A stretch of 64,000 bases of DNA from assembly GCF_030408595.1 (NCBI RefSeq), contig NZ_CP047080.1, positions 738,501 to 802,500 of the forward strand, given 5' to 3'. Below are positions 15,966 to 23,976 of this stretch, piece by piece. The position numbers and the translations under genes are program-made. The notes under the pieces were generated by a model. The model saw nothing but the letters and a program-made list of their open reading frames with translations. It was not told the DNA's origin and searched no databases. Source of the stretch: Corynebacterium canis. GTDB lineage: Bacteria > Actinomycetota > Actinomycetes > Mycobacteriales > Mycobacteriaceae. The stretch's first letter is position 1. Every line of letters starts with the position of its first letter.

Positions 15966-18009
15966 CCTCGACGATGACCAGCGCATTGCCGCCACCGCGC
16001 GGCGCGGACCGGTGTGTATCCTCGCGGGCGCAGGCACCGGCAAAACCCGCACGATTACGTACCGGATCGCCCACCTGATCGGTTCGGGTTTTGTCAGCCC
16101 CACCCGCGTGCTGGCCGTCACCTTTACCGCCCGCGCCGCCGGTGAGATGCGCCACCGCCTGAACCTTATGGGCATCGGAGGGGTGCAGGCCCGCACCTTC
16201 CACGCGGCGGCCCGCCGCCAACTCAGCTACTTTTGGCCGCAGGTGGCCGGGGACCTGCCCTGGCAGCTCATAGATAATAAATTCCCCTTGGTTGGCCGCG
16301 CGGTACGCACCATGGGCGTCGAATCCACCACTGATACCGTGCGCGATGTGCTCAGCGAGATCGAATGGGCCAAGGCCTCCCTGATCAGCCCCGATAGCTA
16401 TGTCGAGCGGATCGCCGGCACCAAGCGCACCCCGCCGCTGCCCGCCGAGACTGTGGCCCGGATCTACCAACTCTACGAAAAATCTAAACTGAGCCCGGAG
16501 GGGGTGCTTCTGGATTTCGACGATCTGTTGATCCATACCGCCGGCGCCCTGGAAAACTCCCCGGCAGTGGCGGAGGAATTCCGCGCCCAATACCGCAGCT
16601 TCGTGGTGGACGAATACCAAGACGTCACCCCGCTCCAGCAGCGCGTGCTGGACGCCTGGTTGGGGGATCGCGACGACCTCACCGTGGTGGGCGACGCGAA
16701 CCAAACCATCTACTCCTTTACCGGCGCCACCCCGTCCTACCTGCTGGACTTTTCCCGGACCTACCCGGACGCGGTGGTCACGCGCCTGCAGCGCGACTAT
16801 CGTTCCACCCCGCAGGTCACGCGGCTGGCCAACACCATCATCAGCAAGGCTGCCGGCCGCGTCGCCGGCACCCGCCTCGAACTGATGGGCATGCGCCCCG
16901 CCGGCCCCGAACCCGAATTCCACAGCTACGACGACGAGCCCACCGAGGCCCGCGAAGTCGCCGCCAAAATCCAGAAATTGATCAATCAAGGCGTTCCGGC
17001 CTCCGAGATCGCCGTGCTGTACCGTATCAACGCGCAATCCGCAGTATTCGAACAAGCGTTGGCCGACGCGGGCGTCGTTTATCAAGTGCGCGGCGGGGAA
17101 GGCTTTTTCCAACGCCCCGAAATCCGGCAAGCCATCACGCAACTCGTGCGCGCCGCCAATAGCACCACCTTCCCGCCGGAAGCCGTCGGCGATCAATTGC
17201 ATCGCGTGGCCCGCGCCGTGCTGGCCCCCATGGGGCTCACCCCCACCGAGCCCACCGGCACCCAAGCCCGCGAACGCTGGCAATCCCTCAACGCGCTGGT
17301 AGATCTTATCGACGAGCTGGGCCAAGCCACCCCCGACCTGGATATCCACGGCGCCCTGAAACAGCTCAAGGAACGCGCCGAGGCCAAGCATCCGCCCACG
17401 ATGGAAGGCGTCACCCTAGCCTCCCTCCACGCCGCCAAGGGGTTGGAATGGGACGCCGTGTTTCTGGTGGGCCTCGTCGACGGCACGCTGCCCATCACCC
17501 ACGCCATCAAGGCGGGCGATGAAAACATCGAAGAGGAACGCCGGCTCTTCTACGTCGGCGTCACCCGCGCGCGCGAACACCTGTGCTGTTCCTGGGCGGC
17601 GGCCAGGCAGGAAGGCGGCCGCAAATCCCGCACGAGGTCCCGCTTCCTCGACGGCATCGCCCCCGAAGAGCAGCCCATCTCCGCGCCCCGGAAACAACGC
17701 CAAAAGAAGTGCCGAGTCTGCGGCATGCCGCTCGAATCCACAACCGAAAAAGTGCTCGGACGCTGCGAGGATTGCCCATCCGAAGCAGACGCCGCCACCT
17801 TCGATGCCCTGCGCGCCTGGCGCAGCGAGGTGGCACGCGAGCTCAAAGTCCCCGCCTATATCGTCTTTTCCGACGCCACCCTCACCTCCGTGGCCGAACG
17901 GCTTCCGACCACAGAAGCCGAACTCCTAGACATCCCCGGCATTGGCCCCATCAAGGTGGAACGCTACGGCGCCGGCCTTCTCGAGGTTCTCGCCGGCATC
18001 GAATCCTGA
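15949..18009 (+). CDS. uvrD2: UvrD2 DNA helicase with tetracysteine and HRDC domains
   Basis: A 686-residue superfamily 1A 3'-5' DNA helicase. The motor has LAGAGTGKTRTI (Walker A), VVDEYQDVTPLQQ, GDANQTIYSF and TLHAAKGLEWD-type motif (ASLHAAKGLEWD). After it comes a tetracysteine module (CRVCGMPL through CEDC), and then an HRDC domain starting near FDALRAWRSEVAREL and ending with the helix-hairpin LLDIPGIGPIKVERYG. This layout is that of mycobacterial UvrD2. The ATG at 15949 lies inside the end of nudC. In mycobacteria a mycoredoxin gene lies nearby; no such gene is seen here between nudC and uvrD2. Confidence 0.92.
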   Translation: MINLNDLDDDQRIAATARRGPVCILAGAGTGKTRTITYRIAHLIGSGFVSPTRVLAVTFTARAAGEMRHRLNLMGIGGVQARTFHAAARRQLSYFWPQVAGDLPWQLIDNKFPLVGRAVRTMGVESTTDTVRDVLSEIEWAKASLISPDSYVERIAGTKRTPPLPAETVARIYQLYEKSKLSPEGVLLDFDDLLIHTAGALENSPAVAEEFRAQYRSFVVDEYQDVTPLQQRVLDAWLGDRDDLTVVGDANQTIYSFTGATPSYLLDFSRTYPDAVVTRLQRDYRSTPQVTRLANTIISKAAGRVAGTRLELMGMRPAGPEPEFHSYDDEPTEAREVAAKIQKLINQGVPASEIAVLYRINAQSAVFEQALADAGVVYQVRGGEGFFQRPEIRQAITQLVRAANSTTFPPEAVGDQLHRVARAVLAPMGLTPTEPTGTQARERWQSLNALVDLIDELGQATPDLDIHGALKQLKERAEAKHPPTMEGVTLASLHAAKGLEWDAVFLVGLVDGTLPITHAIKAGDENIEEERRLFYVGVTRAREHLCCSWAAARQEGGRKSRTRSRFLDGIAPEEQPISAPRKQRQKKCRVCGMPLESTTEKVLGRCEDCPSEADAATFDALRAWRSEVARELKVPAYIVFSDATLTSVAERLPTTEAELLDIPGIGPIKVERYGAGLLEVLAGIES

Positions 18010-18043
18010 TGCGAGCGCGGCTTGGGCGTAGGGTCGCCTTGGG

Positions 18044-18260
18044 TCGATAGGTTGTGTGCAGCCGTTGACCTGCGATCGTCCGGAATTTCTTCTTTGGAGC
18101 GCTCAACGAAGAATGGAAAGACGAGCTGCGGCGTTTTTGGGCCAGATTCGTCCGGGATTTCTTCGTTGGACCCCCGAATGAAGAATAGAAAGACCAGCCC
18201 AGGTCGGCGGTTGTACACAACCCATCGGCGGTGGGATGTGGAGGGGTTGAAGCGGCTGCC
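18044..18260. repeat. beta-module copy of the modular repeat family
   Basis: Immediately after uvrD2 lies the block GATAGGTTGTGTGCAGCCGT with the double TTCTTC/GAAGAA hairpins. It is nearly identical to 7100-7280 and 50185-50350, and ends with the palindrome GGTTGTACACAACC (18209-18222) and GATGTGGAGGGGTTGAAGCG. Here the alpha module is missing, so this is an independent half copy. Its hairpins sit between two convergent genes and could help terminate transcription. Confidence 0.8.
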
Positions 18261-18308
18261 GCCGGCCATGTCTCCCGCACGCCGACTCCCGAAAAACCCC
18301 GCAAAACC

Positions 18309-19166
18309 TCACCCCTCCCGCGCCCAGCACGCCGGGCACGTGGGGTGCGGTTCGATGTACCACCGCCGAATCTCATCCGCATACACATCGATTTCCTGCA
18401 TTTCCCCAGGCAGAAGCCGTATTCTCCGAGTCCCCGGCGGTTCCGACCCGCACCCGAGGAAGGACAACACGCACGCCACTACTCGTGCCGTCGTCGCGGC
18501 CATCACGGGCGGGTCCGGGATCGGTGGGCCTTCCCAAGGATCCACGGTGTACCACATGGGGTCGATTTCTGTCCGCCGTAATTCGAGGCACAATGGGCAG
18601 GCCCCCGCGCCGTCGATACGCAATGGGCCGAGCTGCCCGCGCCCGTCGAGCAAGGCTACGGGAAACCATGTTGCGGCGTGTTCGCCTAATTCCGCGGCCT
18701 CGGAGGCGGGCCGGTTCACTGCCACCACCGGTATGTCTCGTTTGGCGCACACCCGCGCCAGAAATGCCGCGTCACGCTCCCCGGGGACTGGCTCGCGCAC
18801 GGTAACGCCGCTGCGCCGAAGCATATCGCTGATGTTTGCGGTAAGCCTGTCCTCTCCCAACACGGCCACGGCTGGTTTCGGCGGGAGCGCGCGGAGGACC
18901 CGGTAGTTAAGCAGGTCTTCGATCAGGCTTTGCGCCCCCGCGTCGCTGAGCCCGGCTGCGACAAGCCCCGCGGCCACGGTCCGTCTTGGCACGGCGTGGC
19001 GAGCGGTAAGTATCGCAAGCGCTACGCCCTGTACGGCGGCGGGGGTTAGGGCGTCGAATACACCCGCGCGGCTGGCGTCGATGCCGAATTGTATCGCCGG
19101 CCCTGGGCGGATGCATATTTGCGCGGCTGCGGAAAGTTGGACGCTATAGTTTCCCTCCCCGTGCAT
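18309..19166 (-). CDS. SagC/ThiF-like cyclodehydratase-type protein (orphan)
   Basis: A 285-residue protein with two CxxC pairs (ACPLCLELRR and HPTCPACW) that probably bind zinc. Its central region (VAVLGEDRLTANISDMLRRSG) is like the Rossmann part of YcaO-partner cyclodehydratases and ThiF relatives. Such proteins bind leader peptides of azole-forming natural products, but no YcaO gene or precursor is visible nearby. It occupies the position of Rv3196 beside uvrD2 in mycobacteria, which suggests a housekeeping use. The ATG at 19166 is 28 bases from the divergent ATG at 19195, and TACACT six bases upstream suggests a leaderless message. It is convergent with uvrD2. Confidence 0.65.
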   Translation of the reverse strand: MHGEGNYSVQLSAAAQICIRPGPAIQFGIDASRAGVFDALTPAAVQGVALAILTARHAVPRRTVAAGLVAAGLSDAGAQSLIEDLLNYRVLRALPPKPAVAVLGEDRLTANISDMLRRSGVTVREPVPGERDAAFLARVCAKRDIPVVAVNRPASEAAELGEHAATWFPVALLDGRGQLGPLRIDGAGACPLCLELRRTEIDPMWYTVDPWEGPPIPDPPVMAATTARVVACVLSFLGCGSEPPGTRRIRLLPGEMQEIDVYADEIRRWYIEPHPTCPACWAREG

Positions 19167-19172
19167 ATATCG

Positions 19173-19185
19173 AGTGTAAATACAA
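19173..19185. promoter_or_regulatory. overlapping divergent leaderless promoters (candidate)
   Basis: Only 28 bases separate the start codons at 19166 (minus) and 19195 (plus). TACACT on the minus strand ends six bases before its ATG, and TACAAT on the plus strand (19180-19185) ends nine bases before its ATG. Both are close to the TANNNT -10 consensus. Neither gene has a ribosome site, which fits leaderless transcripts whose promoters would exclude each other. Confidence 0.4.
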
Positions 19186-19194
19186 TGGTTTGCT

Positions 19195-19689
19195 ATGGCT
19201 ACCCCCGAGGTTGAAATTATTCGTTCTGCGCGGCGTCGACGCAGCGTGCAGGCCCAGTTTGTGGACGGCCGCATCCAGGTCCGCGTGCCCGCTTATTTGT
19301 CCGCGGCTGAGGAGGAGGCTGTGGTCGCCCGCGTGGTGGCTAAGTTACAGCGCTCCACCCCGCGTATCGACGCCCACCTCGCCGACCTCGCACATAAGCT
19401 CAACGCCGAACTCCTTGGCGGGCGGGCCTCGTTTCGGAGCATCCGGTGGGTGACCAACCAGAACAAACGGTGGGCCTCCTGCAGCGTGGCTACCGGGGAT
19501 ATTCGCATCTCGCACAGGTTGCAGGATGTGCCCGAGTACGTTTTGTGCGCCGTGATTGTGCACGAATTGGTGCATACGTTCGTCCCCGATGGTCACACCG
19601 CCGAATTCTGGGAATGGGCGGATCGCGCCCCGCAGGCGGAGCGGGCGAAAGGGTTCCTTGAGGCATATCAGCGGTATGGTGGGGGATAG
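19195..19689 (+). CDS. YgjP-like zinc metallopeptidase
   Basis: A 164-residue single-domain protein of the YgjP (DUF45, M48-like) group. Key features are RWVTNQNKRWASCS, VIVHELVHTFVPDGHTAEFW with HExxH plus a downstream histidine, and a short C-terminus. It should be a cytoplasmic zinc peptidase; the substrate is unknown. The ATG at 19195 has no ribosome site but has a TACAAT nine bases upstream. It is divergent from the cyclodehydratase-like gene and 21 bases upstream of the DUF1707 gene, with which it may be cotranscribed. Confidence 0.8.
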   Translation: MATPEVEIIRSARRRRSVQAQFVDGRIQVRVPAYLSAAEEEAVVARVVAKLQRSTPRIDAHLADLAHKLNAELLGGRASFRSIRWVTNQNKRWASCSVATGDIRISHRLQDVPEYVLCAVIVHELVHTFVPDGHTAEFWEWADRAPQAERAKGFLEAYQRYGGG

Positions 19690-19710
19690 TTTAAACAGGG
19701 AGATTTGAAT

Positions 19711-20166
19711 ATGACCTTGAATGGACCTCAGAATTCGGACTTTTCGGGATTGCCGGCGGTGACCTACGCCGATGCGACGGCCATGGCGCAGACCGCGTTT
19801 GAAAACGGCTGGATCGATGTCGATGACCTCGACCGTCGCCTCGCCGGCATCGCTTCCGCCAGTTCGCCCTTGGCCGCCCGCGCCTTTATTGCCGACCTCG
19901 AAGAACCCCTGTCGCGGGCCCGTCAAGCCCAGCAGCGGCAAAGCCTGGAATCTCAGCGCAATAAGAAAAAGATCGTGGCCATGAGTATCCCGTTTTATGC
20001 CACCACCGCCGTCCTTGCCCTGTGCGTGGTCATTTGGTCATTGGTCGCGCTGAGCGCGGGGCTCCATTACTTCTGGCCCATGTGGCTCTTGATCCCCATG
20101 GTGCTCACCTACCCCATCCGTTACGCGGGGATCCGCTTGCACGGCGACGGCACCCAAAAGTTCTAG
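19711..20166 (+). CDS. DUF1707 domain membrane protein
   Basis: A 151-residue protein. Residues 15-65 (TYADATAMAQTAFENGWIDV, then DDLDRRL) form the DUF1707 helical domain typical of actinobacteria; a basic stretch (QRNKKK) and two membrane helices follow (MSIPFYATTAVLALCVVIW, FWPMWLLIPMVLTY). Function is unknown; the soluble domain probably faces the cytoplasm. I chose the ATG at 19711, with GGGAG ten bases upstream, over a TTG at 19705 that would be too close. Confidence 0.75.
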   Translation: MTLNGPQNSDFSGLPAVTYADATAMAQTAFENGWIDVDDLDRRLAGIASASSPLAARAFIADLEEPLSRARQAQQRQSLESQRNKKKIVAMSIPFYATTAVLALCVVIWSLVALSAGLHYFWPMWLLIPMVLTYPIRYAGIRLHGDGTQKF

Positions 20167-20280
20167 CCGCAGCCCCGCCCGCGTTGTGGCGTGCCGCCAT
20201 ATATCGTTGTGGTGCGCCGCCATATATAACGAGGCTTTCGGTAGCTGATTGCATTGTCGCCGGTGTTAAAGCCGTCGGCC

Positions 20281-20990
20281 GAGCGGTACGGTCAGCCGTT
20301 TGATTAACTCACCCGCTGCGAAAACGCCTCTTAATCACCCGCCCGCTGCATATCTGCTGCCAGCGGTGTCCGCCGTGTCAGATCTGCCTGCGGTGCCTGC
20401 CGTGTTAGATGTGCCTGAGGCAAATGTAACGCGGCCGCGTTTCCCCAGGAAAACTCGGCCCAAAAATCAGGCGGATCCGGCACAGCCAGGCAAATGTGAC
20501 AGGGCCGGACAGCAGCCAGGCAGATTGTGCGTGGCTGGTGAGTGCGGGTTCGGTGGTTGACAATCGATGTGGTTCCAACGTGGGTGCAGCGGCCGTGACC
20601 TCTCGCACGAAAGAATGAGCTGCCCCTTGCGGCATGGTGTGGAGGATTTGCCTTCGGTGTCTGCCGTGTTAGATGTGCCTGAGGCAGATGTAACACGGCC
20701 GTTTCGCGTTCCTGCGGAAACACCACCACGCGCCGAGCGGCGTGTCGAATTTGCCTGGGCATGGAAATCGTTGGCCCTGAGCGCGGAAAATCCCGGCCAC
20801 CAACTCGCCACATCACCTGGTGTGAGGATCTGCCTGCGTCGCTTGCCGTGGCAGATGTGCCTGAGGCAGATTCGTCACGGCCGCATTTCCCCAGGACAAC
20901 TCGGCCCAAAAATCAGGCAGATCCGACGGAGCCAGGCAGATGTGACGAGGCCGGACCGTAGCCAGGCAGATTGTACGTGGCTGGGGAAAG
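20281..20990. repeat. cluster of modular repeats, including two 170-bp direct copies
   Basis: No believable gene lies between 20167 and 21259. The blocks at about 20365-20545 and 20820-20985 are direct copies (GTGCCTGAGGCA hairpin, TTTCCCCAGGA, CTCGGCCCAAAAATCAGGC, AGCCAGGCAGATTGTRCGTG). A third alpha-type block with CGTTTCGCGTTCCTGCGGAA sits between them at 20650-20770. Hairpins are at 20409-20425 (imperfect), 20673-20689 and 20855-20871. The segment 20300-20360 matches 22760-22800 in opposite orientation, linking this cluster to the inverted-repeat element downstream. Confidence 0.8.
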
Positions 20991-21188
20991 CGGGCGCTTC
21001 AGCTACGAGGTGCTGCGGGCAGACGGAAATGGCGGTGCAGGCGCAGGGCACAAAATGAGCCGGGGTGCGCCGGGTTTCGGGGCTCACCGAACAGTGTTGA
21101 GCTTCACCGTGCTGGTTGTAAGGGGTGTGGTGGGCGCGCAGCAACAAGGCAGGTCGGCAAACAAGCCGCAGTACTGGGGTGGAGCGAG

Positions 21189-21286
21189 TATTCGGCTGTG
21201 AGAATTCAGCGCTAGGATTCAGCCGTGAGGTTTCGGCCGTTAAGGTTCGCCGTGAGGATTTAGCCGTTCGGATTCGCGTCAGGATT
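21189..21286. repeat. degenerate 12-15-bp tandem repeat
   Basis: About seven imperfect units based on GGATTCAGCCGTGA run in a row (for example AATTCAGCGCTAGG, ATTCAGCCGTGAGG, TTTCGGCCGTTAAGG, ATTTAGCCGTTCGG). The array crosses into the 3' end of the DUF559-like gene, so it contributes its Asn/Pro-rich C-terminal residues. Confidence 0.55.
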
Positions 21287-22249
21287 TGGTGTTTGTGTGT
21301 TGGTTTCGGCGCGGTGGATGGCGCGGCGTAGGGTGGTGATCAGTTCGTGGGGTTGTTGCAGCAGCCCGTGGGTGATACGTAGTGGTTCCCAGCCGAGTTC
21401 GCGTAGCCGGATCAACACTTTCGCGTCGTAGTCGCGTTGGCTGCGTTGGAGGTGGTGGGCACCGTCGTAGAACAAACCAACGCGGATATCGGGCCAGCCG
21501 GAATCAAGCACGGTCAGCAGGGGTGTGCCGTCGTCTGCCAGCGCACCGGAGTTATAGATCGGGATTTGTACCTCCAGGTGTTGGCGAAGCTGCTCGGCAA
21601 TCAACCGCAACACAGTCTCCGGGGGCGACTGGGCACCCGTGCGGGATAGCTTCAGTAGTTTTTTCAGCTGGCGGGCGCTGAAAATATTGCGGGCGATGTC
21701 ACGCACCAGCTGGAAGTTTAGTGTGGTGCATGCGCGCAGTGCGTCGATGAGTTGGATGGCGCGGACTTCCCAGTTAGCAAGGTTGGGTACTTGGTAGACC
21801 CACCAGGAGTGGCGGTCGCGCTGCAGATCAATCAGGCAATCCACCAGGGCGTATTCGGGGGCAACGACCTGCATGCCGGGCAGTTCCTGATCCGGTGTCC
21901 ACACCCTGGTGCCCGGCCGCAGCCTGCGGCGGGTGGCGTCGAACACGCTGTGGCTGCGTTGGAAATTACTGGCCACATGCACGGTGATGTGGGCGTCATC
22001 CACCCAGTACTTCAAACCGGCGTAGGCTGCGGCGGCCCAGCCGCCGATAATGACATTCGGGGTTTGGGTGAAATGCGCCCGTGCCCGCAGCATGATCGGG
22101 GCGGCAAACCCTAGGCGCTGCGGGTGATACCGCGAACCCCACTCCACCTCCCGGCTCGCCCGACAGTACCCACGCGGCATGGCAAGCCGGCGGGTGATGT
22201 TGATGAAAGAGGTGTCGAGCAGTTTGGTGCGACGCTGAAACAAACCCAT
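21260..22249 (-). CDS. DUF559-like (endonuclease-fold) protein
   Basis: A 329-residue protein of a type common in corynebacteria and mycobacteria. The N-terminal part (RRLAMPRGYCRASREVEWG) resembles the winged-helix/AbiEi-like regions of these proteins. The C-terminal part (WPDIRVGLFYDGAHHLQRSQ, then KVLIRLRELGWEPLRI) has the D...YDG and downstream layout of DUF559, a small domain of the restriction-endonuclease fold. A role in DNA processing or mobile-element defence is only inference. I chose the ATG at 22249 (MGLFQRRTKLL). It stands alone between repeat clusters, so it is probably accessory. Confidence 0.6.
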   Translation of the reverse strand: MGLFQRRTKLLDTSFINITRRLAMPRGYCRASREVEWGSRYHPQRLGFAAPIMLRARAHFTQTPNVIIGGWAAAAYAGLKYWVDDAHITVHVASNFQRSHSVFDATRRRLRPGTRVWTPDQELPGMQVVAPEYALVDCLIDLQRDRHSWWVYQVPNLANWEVRAIQLIDALRACTTLNFQLVRDIARNIFSARQLKKLLKLSRTGAQSPPETVLRLIAEQLRQHLEVQIPIYNSGALADDGTPLLTVLDSGWPDIRVGLFYDGAHHLQRSQRDYDAKVLIRLRELGWEPLRITHGLLQQPHELITTLRRAIHRAETNTQTPNPDANPNG

Positions 22250-22486
22250 AGCACCAGTGATAACCCTAAAACAGCACAAAACCTAGGGGTTTCCCAAACA
22301 CACCCCACCAACCTGTGGATAACTTGAAACAATCCACAGGCACACAGGGTTCCAGCAGCAACAAGGTAGCGCCCAGCGAAGCGAACGGGTACAATGCCGT
22401 CCGCTACTGCAGGGGAGACGGTGGAAAACAGCGTTGTAAGCAGGACTATTCGAGTGGTTCTAGTGGTGGTGTGGTAGCGCGCGGGC
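22250..22486. other. intergenic DNA without a supported gene
   Basis: The stretch contains short AT-richer sequence with two TGTGGATAA/TTATCCACA-like words near 22313-22325. I see no gene or RNA here. The open frame on the plus strand lacks a ribosome site and runs into the repeat element. Confidence 0.4.
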
Positions 22487-22936
22487 GGTTTATTCACAGT
22501 CCTAGTTTCAGTGGCCAAGAACACCCCAAAAAATTGCGCTGGGCCGAGTCGTTGGTGCGCGCCATCGGTAACGGCCGCTTGGAGAACACTGGAAATGACA
22601 TCGATCGTGTACCGCCGGAGTCCGCACCAAGCGCCCCTGTAAGATCTGCCTCGCCGCGCAGGATCTGCCTTGCTTTTGGGCCGGATTTTCCTGGGGAAAC
22701 GCGGCAGTGCAGCATCTGCCTCAGGCACATCTGCACATGGCTGACGGCAGATATGCAGCGGCAGTGACTGGGAAGCGTTTTCGCAGCGGGTTGGTTGATC
22801 AAATAGCTGACGGCGGCCTAGTTGACGCCGTTGAGTCCTGCGACAACGTAATCCGCTACCAAAAGTTTCATTATGTGTGGCTCCGCGCCACAACGCGGGG
22901 GATTCTAGTTCACCCAAACAAGCGCCGTGAATAAAC
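22487..22936. mobile_element. 450-bp MITE-like element with terminal inverted repeats
   Basis: The left end starts GGTTTATTCACAGTCCTAGT (22487) and the right end is the complement of GTTTATTCACGGCGCTTGTT (22911-22936). These match the ends of the 334-bp element at 57671-58004. The interior (22540-22760), including the hairpin at 22714-22730, is homologous to the interior of that element but inverted between the ends. There is no transposase. The part at 22760-22800 also matches 20300-20360. It looks like a nonautonomous element that has rearranged. Confidence 0.7.
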
Positions 22937-23078
22937 TCTGCGATACGCGAATTCTGTGTAAGAAATAGCACGGGCCACGGCTTAACTTGTTAAGCAGCAT
23001 ACGACCGATTTGTTTCTGTGGGAGATTTGGCGATATTAGGGTCTGGGTAGGGAGCTCCAAGGGCTTTGAGGGGGCTAA

Positions 23079-23312
23079 ATGGACCGCTTGCAATTTGAAT
23101 TGCCTCTGGGGACCGTATTTGGCTGCGCGGCATTCGGGTTCCCGGATGGAGAAGCGTCTTTAAGGGGTGAGTTCCCCTCCATCACGGGGTGGCAGATTCG
23201 TTGTGTATTGCAAGTCTCGGGGTGGGACTTTGGTGGCGAGCTACTGGTCACTGGGGGTTTCGGCACCAGACTATATGCATATCAAAAGAATATAAACGAA
23301 CTAGTAGTTTAA
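23079..23312 (+). CDS. small hypothetical protein
   Basis: A possible 77-residue protein (MDRLQFELPLGTVFGCAAFG...). The ATG at 23079 is preceded by GAGGGGGCTAA, a good ribosome site, which is the main support. No motif is recognised. It lies upstream of a small membrane protein gene in the same direction, with 106 bases between. It may be spurious. Confidence 0.35.
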   Translation: MDRLQFELPLGTVFGCAAFGFPDGEASLRGEFPSITGWQIRCVLQVSGWDFGGELLVTGGFGTRLYAYQKNINELVV

Positions 23313-23418
23313 TCCTATGGGCCGCCGCATGGTGGGTGCTGCGGGGCATGAATGAGTGCTACCACCAAGGTAGGTTTGGTGTTGCAACCGAATCACAACC
23401 GAATCAAACGGAACTAAA

Positions 23419-23877
23419 ATGAACAACTGGAAAATGAAAGGCAGAAAGTTGAAGGCGCTTTCAATAATCAATTACGCATCCGCAGTTTTGACCTTGATCT
23501 TCGTGGCGATTACGTGGGTGCTTACCGTGCCGGAGGGTGAATTTGAAGGCGCAATTGACGTTTTCTTTACCTCTATTATCGCCCTTGTGTTTGCCATCAT
23601 GTGTGCGATTATCGTGTGCGTGCAATGGTGGCGTGGGGTTCCGCCATCGTGGGGCATCCGAATCATGTCGGCAATCGTGCTTTTGTTCGGTTTAGGTTTT
23701 ATGGTGATATTGGCCGTGGATCTCGCGAGCGGGCCTGGAGGCGGAGTCAATATCGGCTTAGGGCTCGTTGGGATCGCCATTCACCTGTTTGGCTTTATCA
23801 ATGGCCTCTTGATTCTCGCCAGCGCAGCCACCACCCAATTGTCTGCCCGAAAAGGTTTGCGTAAGCAGGTGGCGTAA
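23419..23877 (+). CDS. four-helix membrane protein of unknown function
   Basis: A 152-residue protein with a basic N-terminus (MNNWKMKGRKLK) and four hydrophobic helices near residues 15-37, 50-69, 81-103 and 110-135. That topology suggests an inner-membrane protein with cytoplasmic ends. No family is recognised. The ribosome site is weak (CGGAACTAAA). It lies downstream of the repeat-rich accessory stretch and is convergent with the DUF2342 gene. Confidence 0.65.
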   Translation: MNNWKMKGRKLKALSIINYASAVLTLIFVAITWVLTVPEGEFEGAIDVFFTSIIALVFAIMCAIIVCVQWWRGVPPSWGIRIMSAIVLLFGLGFMVILAVDLASGPGGGVNIGLGLVGIAIHLFGFINGLLILASAATTQLSARKGLRKQVA

Positions 23878-23976
23878 CCGCGTTCGATTCGCCACCCGCG
23901 TTGGCGTTTGCCAGGGAAATAGATTCCCGCGCTGGTAGAGCCCGCTAGGGAAGTGGATTCCCGCAGTGGCGAAGGG

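Noticed and set aside
20300..21058. Open frames rich in Pro/Arg in the 20-21 kb repeat cluster
   Set aside because: They track the repeat modules in different frames and have no start signals or conserved motifs.
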